Source: Microbacterium sp. MYb62 (GTDB lineage: Bacteria > Actinomycetota > Actinomycetes > Actinomycetales > Microbacteriaceae). Taken from it: a DNA stretch of 64,000 nt. How positions within the stretch are numbered: the stretch's first letter is position 1; every line of letters starts with the position of its first letter. Position numbers and translations under genes: made by a program. The notes beneath the pieces were generated by a model that did not search any database, had not been told where the DNA came from, and saw only the letters and a program-made list of their open reading frames with translations. Shown here in pieces: positions 17,987 to 27,000 of the stretch. The stretch spans positions 186,001 to 250,000 of the forward strand of contig NZ_PCOY01000003.1 of the NCBI RefSeq assembly GCF_002979475.1, in the 5' to 3' direction.

Positions 17987-19033
17987 TCAGTCGGCGAAGG
18001 TGGCGGCGTCGATCACGAACCGGTACCGCACGTCCGAGGCGAGCACGCGTTCGTATGCGACGTTGATGTCCGATGCCGGAATCACCTCGATCTCGGCGGC
18101 GATGCCGTGCTCGGCGCAGAAGTCGAGCATCTCCTGCGTCTCGCGGATGCCGCCGATGTTGCTGCCTGCGAGTGAACGCCGCCCGCCGATCAGCGACATC
18201 ACCCCGACGGAGAGCGGCTCGGCGGGTGCGCCGACGCAGACGAGGGCCCCACCGACGTCGAGCAGGCTCAGGTACGAGCGCAGATCGATCACGGCGCTCA
18301 CGGTGTTGAGGATGACGTCGAACGACGAGCGCAGCTCCCGGAACGTCTGCCGGTCGCTCGTCGCGCGGTAGTGATCGGCGCCGAGTCGCAGACCGTCGTC
18401 CTTCTTGCTCAGGGTCTGCGAGAGCACGGTGACGTCGGCGCCGAGTGCGTGCGCGATCTGCACGCCCATGTGCCCGAGTCCGCCGAGACCGACGACGGCG
18501 ACACGAGTGCCCGGTCCGACGTTCCAGTGCCGCAGGGGCGAGTAGGTCGTGATGCCGGCGCACAGCAGCGGCGCGGCCGCATCCAGAGGCAGCGCGTCGG
18601 GGATGCGCAGGACGAAGGCCTCGGTCACGACGACCTGCTCGGAGTAGCCGCCCTGGGTCACGGTGCCGTCTCTGTCCATGCTGCCGTAGGTGAGCACCGC
18701 GCCTTCGGTGCAGAACTGCTCCTCGCCGCGGAGGCAGTTGCGGCACTCGCCGCACGAGTTCACCAGGCACCCGACGCCGACGCGGTCACCCACCGCATGC
18801 CGGGTGACGGCCTCGCCGACCGCGGCGACCGTGCCGGTGATCTCATGCCCCGGGGCGAGCGGGTACTGCTGCGGCCCCCAGTCCCCGCGCACCGTGTGGA
18901 TGTCGGAGTGGCAGATGCCGGCGAACGCGATGTCGATGAGCACATCGTGCGGTCCGAGATCACGTCGCTCGACGACGGTCTTCTCCAGCGGGGCGGCCTC
19001 ACGGGGTGCGGCATAGGCGTTCACGGCAGGCAT
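17987..19033 (-). CDS. zinc-dependent NAD(P) alcohol dehydrogenase (CAD-like)
   Basis: This 348-residue medium-chain dehydrogenase interconverts alcohols and aldehydes/ketones in the cytoplasm. Catalytic zinc ligands are Cys41 (GICHSD) and His63-Glu64 (PGHEITG); the structural zinc site is Cys94, Cys97, Cys100 and Cys108; the dinucleotide fold shows [13 protein letters not shown]. The GICHSD and WGP signature and the length match the cinnamyl-alcohol-dehydrogenase/AdhC/YahK subgroup, which usually prefers NADPH and broad aldehyde substrates. Start ATG at 19033. No operon partner is evident. Confidence 0.93.
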   Translation of the reverse strand: MPAVNAYAAPREAAPLEKTVVERRDLGPHDVLIDIAFAGICHSDIHTVRGDWGPQQYPLAPGHEITGTVAAVGEAVTRHAVGDRVGVGCLVNSCGECRNCLRGEEQFCTEGAVLTYGSMDRDGTVTQGGYSEQVVVTEAFVLRIPDALPLDAAAPLLCAGITTYSPLRHWNVGPGTRVAVVGLGGLGHMGVQIAHALGADVTVLSQTLSKKDDGLRLGADHYRATSDRQTFRELRSSFDVILNTVSAVIDLRSYLSLLDVGGALVCVGAPAEPLSVGVMSLIGGRRSLAGSNIGGIRETQEMLDFCAEHGIAAEIEVIPASDINVAYERVLASDVRYRFVIDAATFAD

Positions 19034-19159
19034 CTCGGACTCCTCGGATCGGGTACCTGCCGAGACTACCCAGGGCGGCGGGGAAAACGATCGTGTGGAG
19101 CGACTCGGCGGTTGTCAAGGGTGGGGGCGTTCTCCTTCTGACGCGTCTAGGCTCGCGGG

Positions 19160-19603
19160 ATGACCGCCTCCGACGACCGGATCTCCGACTACCTCACCCG
19201 CTACGCCGACAGCCTGACGGCGTTCGATGCCGAGACCGCCGCCGGCCTGTGGTCGGCGCCGGGGATGATCGTGAACGACCGCACCTCGGGGGTGCTGGAT
19301 TCCCGCGACGCGATGGTCGACGGTCTGCGGCAGTCGTATCCGATCTACCAGCGGCTCGGACTGGCCTCCGTCGGATTCGAGCTCCTCGAGCGGCGCGACC
19401 TCTCCGACCGGCTCGCGCTGGTGCGCGTGCGATGGCTGTTCTTCGACGCCGGCGGCGCCCAGCTGACCGACACGGACAGCTACTACCTGCTGCGCGACGA
19501 AGCGGAGGGACTGCAGGCGTGCGTGTGCGTCGAGACCGATGCCGCACAGAAGCTCCAGGCGTTGGCCGCTGAGCGCGGCGTGGATCTCACCTCGCTCTCC
19601 TGA
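19160..19603 (+). CDS. NTF2-like (SnoaL/DUF4440-type) protein
   Basis: This 147-residue protein has the cone-shaped NTF2-like layout: an N-terminal helix (YLTRYADSLTAFDAETAAGLW), a region with PGMIVNDR, and long C-terminal strands (LALVRVRWLFFDAGG, DSYYLLRDEAEGLQACVCVE). The family includes small enzymes and ligand binders, and the sequence alone does not tell which. It starts with ATG at 19160 downstream of the divergent dehydrogenase and ends before a strong terminator hairpin. Confidence 0.7.
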   Translation: MTASDDRISDYLTRYADSLTAFDAETAAGLWSAPGMIVNDRTSGVLDSRDAMVDGLRQSYPIYQRLGLASVGFELLERRDLSDRLALVRVRWLFFDAGGAQLTDTDSYYLLRDEAEGLQACVCVETDAAQKLQALAAERGVDLTSLS

Positions 19604-19636
19604 CCGCGTTCGCGATTCAGGAAGGACGACTCCCGG

Positions 19637-19685
19637 ACGCAGGGATCCCGCCGCGGATGCGAAGACCGGGGCGGGATCCCTGCGT
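19637..19685. terminator. strong hairpin between convergent genes
   Basis: A perfect 16-bp inverted repeat (arms 19637-19652 and 19670-19685, 17-base loop) lies between the NTF2-like gene and the acyl-CoA oxidase gene, which converge. It probably ends both transcripts; there is no long T tract. Confidence 0.8.
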
Positions 19686-19702
19686 GGCGATCTGCAGGCG
19701 GG

Positions 19703-21769
19703 TCAGCGCTGCTTCTTCTTCAGCGCCTTCTCCTGGATCGGGGCCTTGCCGGTCGCGGCGAGGTCGGCGTAGTACGCCCGGGCCTCGTCCTGACGCTGCT
19801 TCTCCAGGCCGCTCGCGATGGGCGCGCGCACGTGCTCGGGCTCGTAGCCGAACGCGTTCACCAGGTCGAGGGCGTACGGGCGCAGACGAGCGCACAGCCG
19901 GTCGATGTAGCTCGACACGGCCGCGGCACGCTGGGTCGACAGGCGTCCGTTGATCAGGTGCCAGGCGAGGTGCTTCTCGATCAGCTGCAGGCCGAACAGG
20001 TCACGCAGCCAGGTGAGCACCTTCTTGGTGTCGGGGTCGTCGATCTGGTGCACGGCGTCGGTGAACGCCTCCCACTGCAGCAGCTCTCCGTGCGCGCGCG
20101 CGGCTTCGATGAGCTCGGCCTGATTCTCGTTGAACAGCCGAGCGCCCAGCGCCTTGTCCTTCGCGCCGGGGCGCAGACGGGAGGCGATGTCGGCCACCAT
20201 CTGCTGCACGCGACCGGCGAGCAGGTCGTGCTGCTGCTCCTCGCGCAACCCGCGCTCGACCGAGCGGCTGACCTGACCGAAGTCCGAGACGGCCTGGCCG
20301 AGCTGGCGGAGTCCGGCTCCGTGGAACACCTTGCCCGCGGTCATGCCCACCGCGAACTTGGCGAGCGCCGCGGCGTCCTTGCCCTGGAACTGCTTGGCGT
20401 AGTCGGTGAGCAGACGCTTGCCGACGAGCTGCAGCAGGACGTTGTTGTCGCCCTCGAAGGTGACGTAGATGTCGAGGTCCTGGCGGAGTCCGACCAGACG
20501 GTTCTCGAACATGAACCCGGCACCGCCGGTGGCCTCGCGGGCCTCCTGCAGCGTGTCGAGCGCGTGCCACGTCGACAGCGGCTTGAGGGCGGCGGCGAGG
20601 GTCTCGAGGTCTTCACGGTCGGCCGGGGTGTCGGTGCGACCGGAGAAGACGCCGTCGAACTTCTGCAGGAACTCGTCGTGCGCGAAGATCTGCGCGTAGG
20701 TGGTCGCCAGGCGCGGGAGCAGACGACGCTGGTGCTTGCCGTAGTCCATGAGCACGACCTCCTGCCCGTCCGCACCGTCGAACTGGCGGCGCTGGGTGGC
20801 GTAGGTGATCGCGATGTGCAGGCCGAGCGCCGAGGCCCAGGATGCCGCACCGTCGAGGGACACGCGTCCCTGCACGAGCGTTCCGAGCATCGTGAAGAAG
20901 CGTCGGCCGGGGCTGTCGATCGCACTGGAGTAGGTGCCGTCGACCGCGACGTCTCCGTAGCGGTTGAGCAGGTTGGTGCGGGGAACACGCACGTGGTCGA
21001 ACGAGAGGCGCCCGTTGTCGATGCCGTTGAGTCCACCCTTGAGTCCGTCGTCCTCGCGGCCGATGCCGGGAAGGTCGACGCCGTCCTCACCCCGCAGCGG
21101 CACATAGAAGCAGTGCACGCCGTGGTTGACGCCGTTGGTGATCAGCTGCGCGAACACGGTCGCCGCGATGCCGTGCAGGGCCGCGTTGCCGAGGTACTCC
21201 TTCGTCGCCCCGCGGAACGGGGTGTTGATGACGAACTCCTCCGTCTCCGGGTCGTATGTCGCGGTCGTGCCGACGGCGGCGACGTCGGAGCCGTGGCCGA
21301 TCTCGGTCATCGCGAAGGCTCCGGGGATGGAGAGGTCCATCACGCCGGGAAGCCACTTCTCGTGGTGCTCCTTCGTGCCCAGCTGCAGGATCGCCGAGCC
21401 GAAGAGACCCCACTGCACGCCGGACTTGATCTGCAGGCTGGGGTCGGCCACCACGAGCTCCTCGAAGCCCGCGATGTTGGCACCGTTGTTCTCCTCGCCG
21501 CCGAGCGACTTGGGGAACGCGCGGTGCACGGCCTTGTTCTCGACCAGCAGGTGCAGCTGGCTGAGCACGCGCTCCCGGTGCTCGTCCTTGCCCAGCTCGT
21601 CCTTGCGCCAGAACGCGGAGTCCTTGATCATCTCGCGCGCCTGGCGGCGGACGTCGCCCCAGGTGCCCATCAGGGCGTCGTTGACGCGGGCGACATCGAT
21701 CCGCGCTGCGACGGCGCTCTCGTGCGATTCATCGGGTGTCGTCGTAGGACGGACGGCAGCGTCGACCAT
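19703..21769 (-). CDS. acyl-CoA oxidase-like long acyl-CoA dehydrogenase
   Basis: This 688-residue flavoprotein is much longer than a standard acyl-CoA dehydrogenase (about 380) and has the acyl-CoA oxidase layout: an alpha-helical N-domain, the flavin-binding middle block (AFAMTEIGHGSDVAAVGTTA, FINTPFRG-like), the GGAGFMFENRL region where family members carry a catalytic Glu or Asp, and an extra C-terminal helical domain (about 480-688). It should oxidise fatty acyl-CoA in beta-oxidation; oxidase or dehydrogenase activity cannot be told from sequence. The ATG at 21769 has a good GGAGGAAAG site. The C-terminus is Lys-rich (KKKQR). Confidence 0.88.
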   Translation of the reverse strand: MVDAAVRPTTTPDESHESAVAARIDVARVNDALMGTWGDVRRQAREMIKDSAFWRKDELGKDEHRERVLSQLHLLVENKAVHRAFPKSLGGEENNGANIAGFEELVVADPSLQIKSGVQWGLFGSAILQLGTKEHHEKWLPGVMDLSIPGAFAMTEIGHGSDVAAVGTTATYDPETEEFVINTPFRGATKEYLGNAALHGIAATVFAQLITNGVNHGVHCFYVPLRGEDGVDLPGIGREDDGLKGGLNGIDNGRLSFDHVRVPRTNLLNRYGDVAVDGTYSSAIDSPGRRFFTMLGTLVQGRVSLDGAASWASALGLHIAITYATQRRQFDGADGQEVVLMDYGKHQRRLLPRLATTYAQIFAHDEFLQKFDGVFSGRTDTPADREDLETLAAALKPLSTWHALDTLQEAREATGGAGFMFENRLVGLRQDLDIYVTFEGDNNVLLQLVGKRLLTDYAKQFQGKDAAALAKFAVGMTAGKVFHGAGLRQLGQAVSDFGQVSRSVERGLREEQQHDLLAGRVQQMVADIASRLRPGAKDKALGARLFNENQAELIEAARAHGELLQWEAFTDAVHQIDDPDTKKVLTWLRDLFGLQLIEKHLAWHLINGRLSTQRAAAVSSYIDRLCARLRPYALDLVNAFGYEPEHVRAPIASGLEKQRQDEARAYYADLAATGKAPIQEKALKKKQR

Positions 21770-21885
21770 GGCTTTCCTCCAGGAGAGTTGGGATGCTCCC
21801 ATGGTAGGTCTGCCACAACCAGGAGCGAACTGCACTGTCTGGACCCTCCAACACCCGACGGGCACATGTCCCCGCCGGATTGTCG

Positions 21886-23163
21886 TCAGACCACAGTCGG
21901 GCCCACCGGAGCCCTCTCCGCGTCGACGGGCACCGCGGGTGGCGACGCCGACTTGGCCTCCTGCCATCGCCGCTTCGTCCCGGCGCTGAGCCGCCCCCAC
22001 GTGCGGTCGCGGATGAAGATCGAGTCGATCGCGATCATGGTGAGCGAGAACCACGGCAGCCCCATGAGCACGGCGATGCCGATGTGGAAGGAGAGGATGC
22101 CGAGCAGACCGATCAAGCGCGTCGGACGCGTCAACAGCATCAGCGGGAACGCGACCTGCAGGATGATCGACCCCCAACTCGCTACCGTGACCATCGGCCC
22201 CCATGTCGTCACGAGATCGCTCAGCACCGGCCAGGTGCCGAACCGCGCCGTCTGCAGCGGGTTGTAGACCGCGTACCCCTCCTCCCACGGCGCGCCGCCG
22301 GCCTTGTACAGCGCGCCGGAGGCGTACACGAAGCACACCTGCGCCGTGAGCGCCACGAGAGTGAGATTGTGGAACATCGTCCCCAGCAACACCGGTTGGC
22401 TGTTCGGGGCGAACCACTCCCCCGACCTCGCCCGTCGCCTCGCGTCCAGCGACCACCGCGCCGCCGGGTCTGCGAAGAACAGGAGAAACAGGGCGATGCG
22501 GAACATGTTGTCGCCCTGGTCGCCCACCATGTCGTTGGCCTCGATGAAGCCCACCCAGAGGCAGAAGAAGACCGGCAGCACGATGCGGAATCGCCAGCCG
22601 AGGACGAACAGCACCGCGAGCACTCCGAGGAGCAGATAGAGGGCGGTGTAGACGACGTCGTTCCCCATGGCGGCGTGGAAGGCGCTGAACACCCAGATCT
22701 TCGGGAACTCGCTCACGGGCTCGGCGAGCTCGCCGTTCCAGGCCGAGCCCGATCCGAAGGTGTAGAGACGGGTGGTGAAGTTGGAGGCGAGCAGACCGAT
22801 CGCGGTGACGCCGAAGAGGATGCGCGTGACCGCGAGTCCGTAGAGTGCCTTCTTGCCGTTGAAGAGCCAGTCGCCGACGAACGCCGAGATGCGGTCGACG
22901 GCCGAGAGCACCATCGCCCAGAGGCCGCCGATCATCGACGAGACGAAGGTCAGCAGCCGGGTGACGAATGAACGCGGAGGCACAGTGCTCGCCGGGGCCG
23001 GGACGGGTTCGCGAGGAGGAGCGGGAGGTGTGACAACCGGGGAGGTCGCCGACGTCGTCGTGCTCCGCGGCGCAGCATCCTTCCTCTTCTTCGTCTCCGC
23101 CTTCTTCGTCTCCGCCTTCTTCGTCTCCGCCTTCGGTGCCGCGGTCTTGATCGGGGCACTCAC
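21886..23163 (-). CDS. HTTM-domain integral membrane protein
   Basis: This 425-residue protein carries an HTTM domain, the transmembrane module related to vitamin-K-dependent gamma-carboxylase. Features include about eight membrane segments (from about 115), the family-like stretches RILFGVTAIGLL, GDNMFRIALFLLFFADP and SGALYKAGGAPWEEGYAVYNP, and a Pro/Lys-rich cytoplasmic N-terminus. Its N-terminus holds three AETKK repeats. The GTG at 23163 overlaps the DUF5819 stop as GTGA and defines a tightly coupled pair. No carboxylase activity has been shown for most bacterial HTTM proteins and none is claimed here. Confidence 0.88.
   Translation of the reverse strand: MSAPIKTAAPKAETKKAETKKAETKKRKDAAPRSTTTSATSPVVTPPAPPREPVPAPASTVPPRSFVTRLLTFVSSMIGGLWAMVLSAVDRISAFVGDWLFNGKKALYGLAVTRILFGVTAIGLLASNFTTRLYTFGSGSAWNGELAEPVSEFPKIWVFSAFHAAMGNDVVYTALYLLLGVLAVLFVLGWRFRIVLPVFFCLWVGFIEANDMVGDQGDNMFRIALFLLFFADPAARWSLDARRRARSGEWFAPNSQPVLLGTMFHNLTLVALTAQVCFVYASGALYKAGGAPWEEGYAVYNPLQTARFGTWPVLSDLVTTWGPMVTVASWGSIILQVAFPLMLLTRPTRLIGLLGILSFHIGIAVLMGLPWFSLTMIAIDSIFIRDRTWGRLSAGTKRRWQEAKSASPPAVPVDAERAPVGPTVV
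23086..23130. repeat. 15-bp tandem repeat, three perfect copies
   Basis: Three identical 15-base units inside the HTTM gene encode the AETKK pentapeptide repeat of the N-terminal tail; length changes here would stay in frame. Confidence 0.85.
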
Positions 23164-23978
23164 GGCTGGTTCCTCTCGAACTGCCCGCGGAAGGTGTCCG
23201 CGAAGTTCTCGCGGCTCTGGCCTTCCTCTTCTATGGGGAGGCGCCATCCGGTGGTCGAGAACGTGGGGTCGGGACGCTGTGCGCTCGGATCGTTGCGGTC
23301 AGCGTAGGGGACGACGTTCTGACGACTCACGCGGTACTGCACCTTGACCACGGCATCGGCTCCCCAGATCGCGTAGGCCACCTGGGTCGCGTAGGCGGTG
23401 GAGAGGTGCTCCTCGGCCATGTACTTCTCGGTCGACGGGTTGTCGCCCTCGAGCTCGTCGAAGGAGCGGACCATCCACTCCTCCCACCCGTCCTCGGCGA
23501 AATCAAGGCCGATGACGGCCTGCTGGTCGGCGTTCAACTTGTTGTAGGCGTTCATCTGTCCGCTCGCCACTTCGCTCGACTGGATGCCGGCGCGCGGCGG
23601 GAACAGGTTGTAGCGGATCATCGAGAGTTCGACATCGGTGGCACTCACCCAACCGGTCTCGACCTGCTCGCCGTCCTTCTCGATGACGGCGCGGACGTTG
23701 AAGTGGTAGTCGCCGTTGATGGGCTCCGGCGCGAAGACGCTCCACGACTGACCGAACATCGGCAGCATGTAGCCGGACAGCACCTCCTGCGTCGGAATCT
23801 CGCGCAGTGCCGAATACGGCGCGATCCACAGGAACGACGCCCCGATATGCCAGAGGGTGAGCAGACAGGCGGCGAAGGCGATGAGCTTCACCCACCAGGT
23901 CGGACGCGGACGCACGGCGGCCGCTGCCTTCGATGCAGACACATCGAGCTCCGGTGAGGACTCGGGTTTCGTGCTCAT
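23160..23978 (-). CDS. DUF5819 family membrane-anchored protein
   Basis: This 272-residue protein has a basic N-terminus, one membrane helix (about 30-52, IAFAACLLTLWHIGASFLWI) and an outside domain with the DUF5819-like phrase LPMFGQSWSVFAPEPINGDYHFNVRA. The ATG at 23978 has a GGAGGGAAG ribosome site. The following HTTM gene overlaps its stop, so the two products are probably made in equal amounts and may act together. The recurring DUF5819-HTTM pairing in actinobacteria is known from genome annotation; its function is not. Confidence 0.85.
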   Translation of the reverse strand: MSTKPESSPELDVSASKAAAAVRPRPTWWVKLIAFAACLLTLWHIGASFLWIAPYSALREIPTQEVLSGYMLPMFGQSWSVFAPEPINGDYHFNVRAVIEKDGEQVETGWVSATDVELSMIRYNLFPPRAGIQSSEVASGQMNAYNKLNADQQAVIGLDFAEDGWEEWMVRSFDELEGDNPSTEKYMAEEHLSTAYATQVAYAIWGADAVVKVQYRVSRQNVVPYADRNDPSAQRPDPTFSTTGWRLPIEEEGQSRENFADTFRGQFERNQP

Positions 23979-24001
23979 TCACTTCCCTCCGTACCGCCGA
24001 G

Positions 24002-24034
24002 GGTCGGGACCGCCGTGGGGAAACGGTCCCGACC
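24002..24034 (-). terminator. hairpin after the giant surface-protein gene
   Basis: A perfect 10-bp inverted repeat (24002-24011 and 24025-24034, 13-base loop) lies 23 bases past the stop of the surface-protein gene and before DUF5819. Confidence 0.65.
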
Positions 24035-24056
24035 ACTCAGCGTTCCTGCATCGCGA

Positions 24057-27000
24057 TCACTCCGTCTGAACCAGTCGTCGTCGGGATCTCGCGAGTCTCA
24101 TCGTCCCCAGGCCGAGTACCAGGAGCAGTGCGGCCAGAGCGATCCATCCGCTCTGGATCTGTCCGCCGGTCGTGGCCAGGCCCGATGCCACCACCTGGAA
24201 CGAGGCCGACACGCTGCCGGAGCTCGCACCGGTCAGCGTCACGGCGTGCGTTCCGAGATCGGTGGCGGACGGGACGGTCCAGGTGAAGGTGACCGTGCCC
24301 TGCGCGTTCGCGACCTGGCTGCCCAGCGCGATCGGGTCGGAGGCCATCACGCCGGTGACCCTCTCCCCGGGCTGGAAGCCCGTGCCGACCGCGGTCTGCT
24401 GCTTGCCCCGCTCCAGCACCGGGGACTTGAGCGCGATGGCGATGTTCCCGGTCGGATCGGCCGCTGCGTCGGCAGATGCCGATGCCGTGGCCGAAGCGGA
24501 TGCCGCAGCCGTCGCCTCTGCCGAGGCATCAGCGGCCGCCGATGCGGAGGCCGTGGCCGACGACGAGGCGTTGGCCGCCGCAGCCGCCGAGGCGTTCGGG
24601 TCCGCGTCGGCCGAAGCCGAGGCGTCCGCCGCACTCGTGGAGGTCGCGTCGTTCTGCGCCGCAGCCTGCGCCGCCGCAGCGGCCGAGGCGTTCGCTGCCG
24701 TGGTGGCCGTGGTGGAGGCGTCCGTGGAGGCATCCGTGGTTGCGGCCGCCTGAGCCGCGGCGCTGGCGGATACGTCTGCGGCTGCCGAGGCCTGACTGGT
24801 CGCGTCAGCGAGTGCCGCAGCCACTGCCGCTGCCTCCGCCGAGGCGTTGCTGTCGTCGTCTGCCTGTGCCGAGGCCGCTGCCGACGCCGAGGCGTTGGTG
24901 TTGATCTCCGCTGAGGCATCCGCCGAGGCGACCGCGTCCGAGGAGGCATCGGTCGAGGCGTTCGCGATCGCCGCCGCGCTCGCATTCGATGCCGCACTCG
25001 TACTGGCGTCCGACGTCGCCGAAGCCTCGGCTGCGGTGTTCGTCGTCGCGTCGGCCAGGGCCGCGGCCTGGGCGGCTATGGCCGCACCGGCATTGGCCTC
25101 GGAGGTCGCATCGGCTGTCGCCGACGTGGACGACGTGGCTGTCGCCGCCGCCTCCGACGCCGCGTCGGCCGCCGGATCGGCGGCTGCCGACCCTTCAGCC
25201 GTCGCATCGGCGAATGCCGCGGCCTGTGCGGATGCTTCGGCGACGGCAGCGGTGGTGGCATCGGCGTTCGCCGAGGCGGATGCCGATGCTGCCGCGTTCG
25301 TGTTCGCCGCAGCCTCCGACGAGGCGTCCGTGGACGAATCCGTGGTCGCCGCCGACTCCGACGAGGCTGCGGAGTTCGACTCCGCCGCCGTCGACGCCGA
25401 GGCGTTCGCGTCATCCGAGGCATCCGCCTGCGCCGCCGCCTGAGCGGCGACCGCCGCGGAGGCATTCGCCGTCGACGTCGCATCGGTGGAGGCGGTCGTC
25501 GATGCCGTGGTCGTGGCCGCGGATTCGGCGGCCGACGTGGCATCGGCTGTCGCTGCGGCGGATGCCACGGACGTCGCGTCGGCGAGAGCGGCGGCTTCCG
25601 CGGCTGCCTGCGCTGACGGGTCGCCGTCTGCGGTCGCATCGGCCGAGGCCGAAGCCGAGGCGGCCGCGTTCGTGTTGACGTCGCCCGGGTCGCCGACCGT
25701 CACCTCGGTCGTGTCCGAACCGGTGACCGCGCCCGATGTCGCCGTGAGCGTGTATCCCGTGCCCGGTGTGGTGCCGATCGGCACCGGATAGTTCGCCGTG
25801 AACGCACCGGCCGCGTCCGTGGTCGCCGTCACCGGGCCACCGACGTTCGCGCCCCCGCCCGGAGCCGTCAGCTGGAGCGACACCGGGGAGCTCACGGGCC
25901 AGCCGGAGCCGGTGACGGCCAGGTTGGTGCCCGCAGGAACCGTGGGGGCCACATCGACCACGACGGGAGCGGCAGTGACCTCGGTCGTATCGGTCGCCGT
26001 CTGAGCCCCGACCGATGCCGTCACCGTGTAGCCGGTGCCGGCCGGGGTGCCGGCCGGTACCGGGTAGTCGAGCGAGAATCCGCCGAGCCCGCCCGTCGTC
26101 ACCGTCTGGGGTGTGCCGATGTTCGCGCCGCCGGGGGCCGTGAGCTGAACCGAGACCACGGTGTCCGCCGGCCAGTTCGTCCCTGCGACGGGCAGATCGC
26201 TACCCGCCTGCACGGTCGCCGCCGCATCGACGGTCGCCGCCGCGGTCACTGCCGTCGTGTCGGTCGCGGTCTGCGCGCCGACGTTCGCGGTCACCGTGTA
26301 GCCGGTTCCGGGCGTGGCTGATGCAGGCACCGGGTAGTCGAGCGTGAACCCACCGGATGCGTCGGTCGTGACGGTCTCCGGTCCGCCGACGTTCCCGCCG
26401 CCGGGAGCCGTCAGCTGCACCGACACTTCGGTGGTCGCCGGCCAGTTCGTGCCCGTGACCGGAAGGTTTGCACCCGCCTGGACCGTCGCCGCCGCATCGA
26501 TCGCCGCCGCGGCCGTGACCTCGGTCGTGTCCGTGGCGATCTGAGTGCCCACGGCCGCCGTCACGGTGTAACCCGTGCCCGGTGTCGCGGATACGGGAAC
26601 CGGATAGTCGACGGTGAAACCGCCGGAGGCGTCCGTCGTGGCCGTCACCGGGCCACCGATGTTCCCACCGCCGGGAGCCGTCAGCTGCACCGAAACCTGC
26701 GTCGTCGCCGGCCAGTTCGTGCCCGTCACCGGCAAGCTCGTCCCCGCCTGCACGGTTGCCGCCGCATCGACGGCCGCAGCGGCCGTCACCTCGGTGGTGT
26801 CGATCGCCGTGATCACACCGGCCGTGCCCGTGACCGTGTAGGCGGTGCCGGGCGCAGCGGATGCCGGAACCGGGTAGTCGAGCGTGAACGCACCGGATGC
26901 GTTCGTCGTCACGGTCTCCGGACCGCCGATGTTCGCGCCGCCGCCGGGTGCGGTCAGCTGCACCGACACCGCGGTGTTGGCCGGCCAGTTCGCGCCTGTG

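Noticed and set aside
16848..18770. Long minus-strand open frame across the AGCS symporter and dehydrogenase genes
   Set aside because: It runs antisense to one clear gene and out of frame in the other, and is Arg/Glu-rich without family features.
24172..25791. Several plus-strand open frames rich in Ala, Val and Asp opposite the stalk region
   Set aside because: They mirror the Ala/Ser/Asp low-complexity coding of the minus-strand gene and have no ribosome sites.
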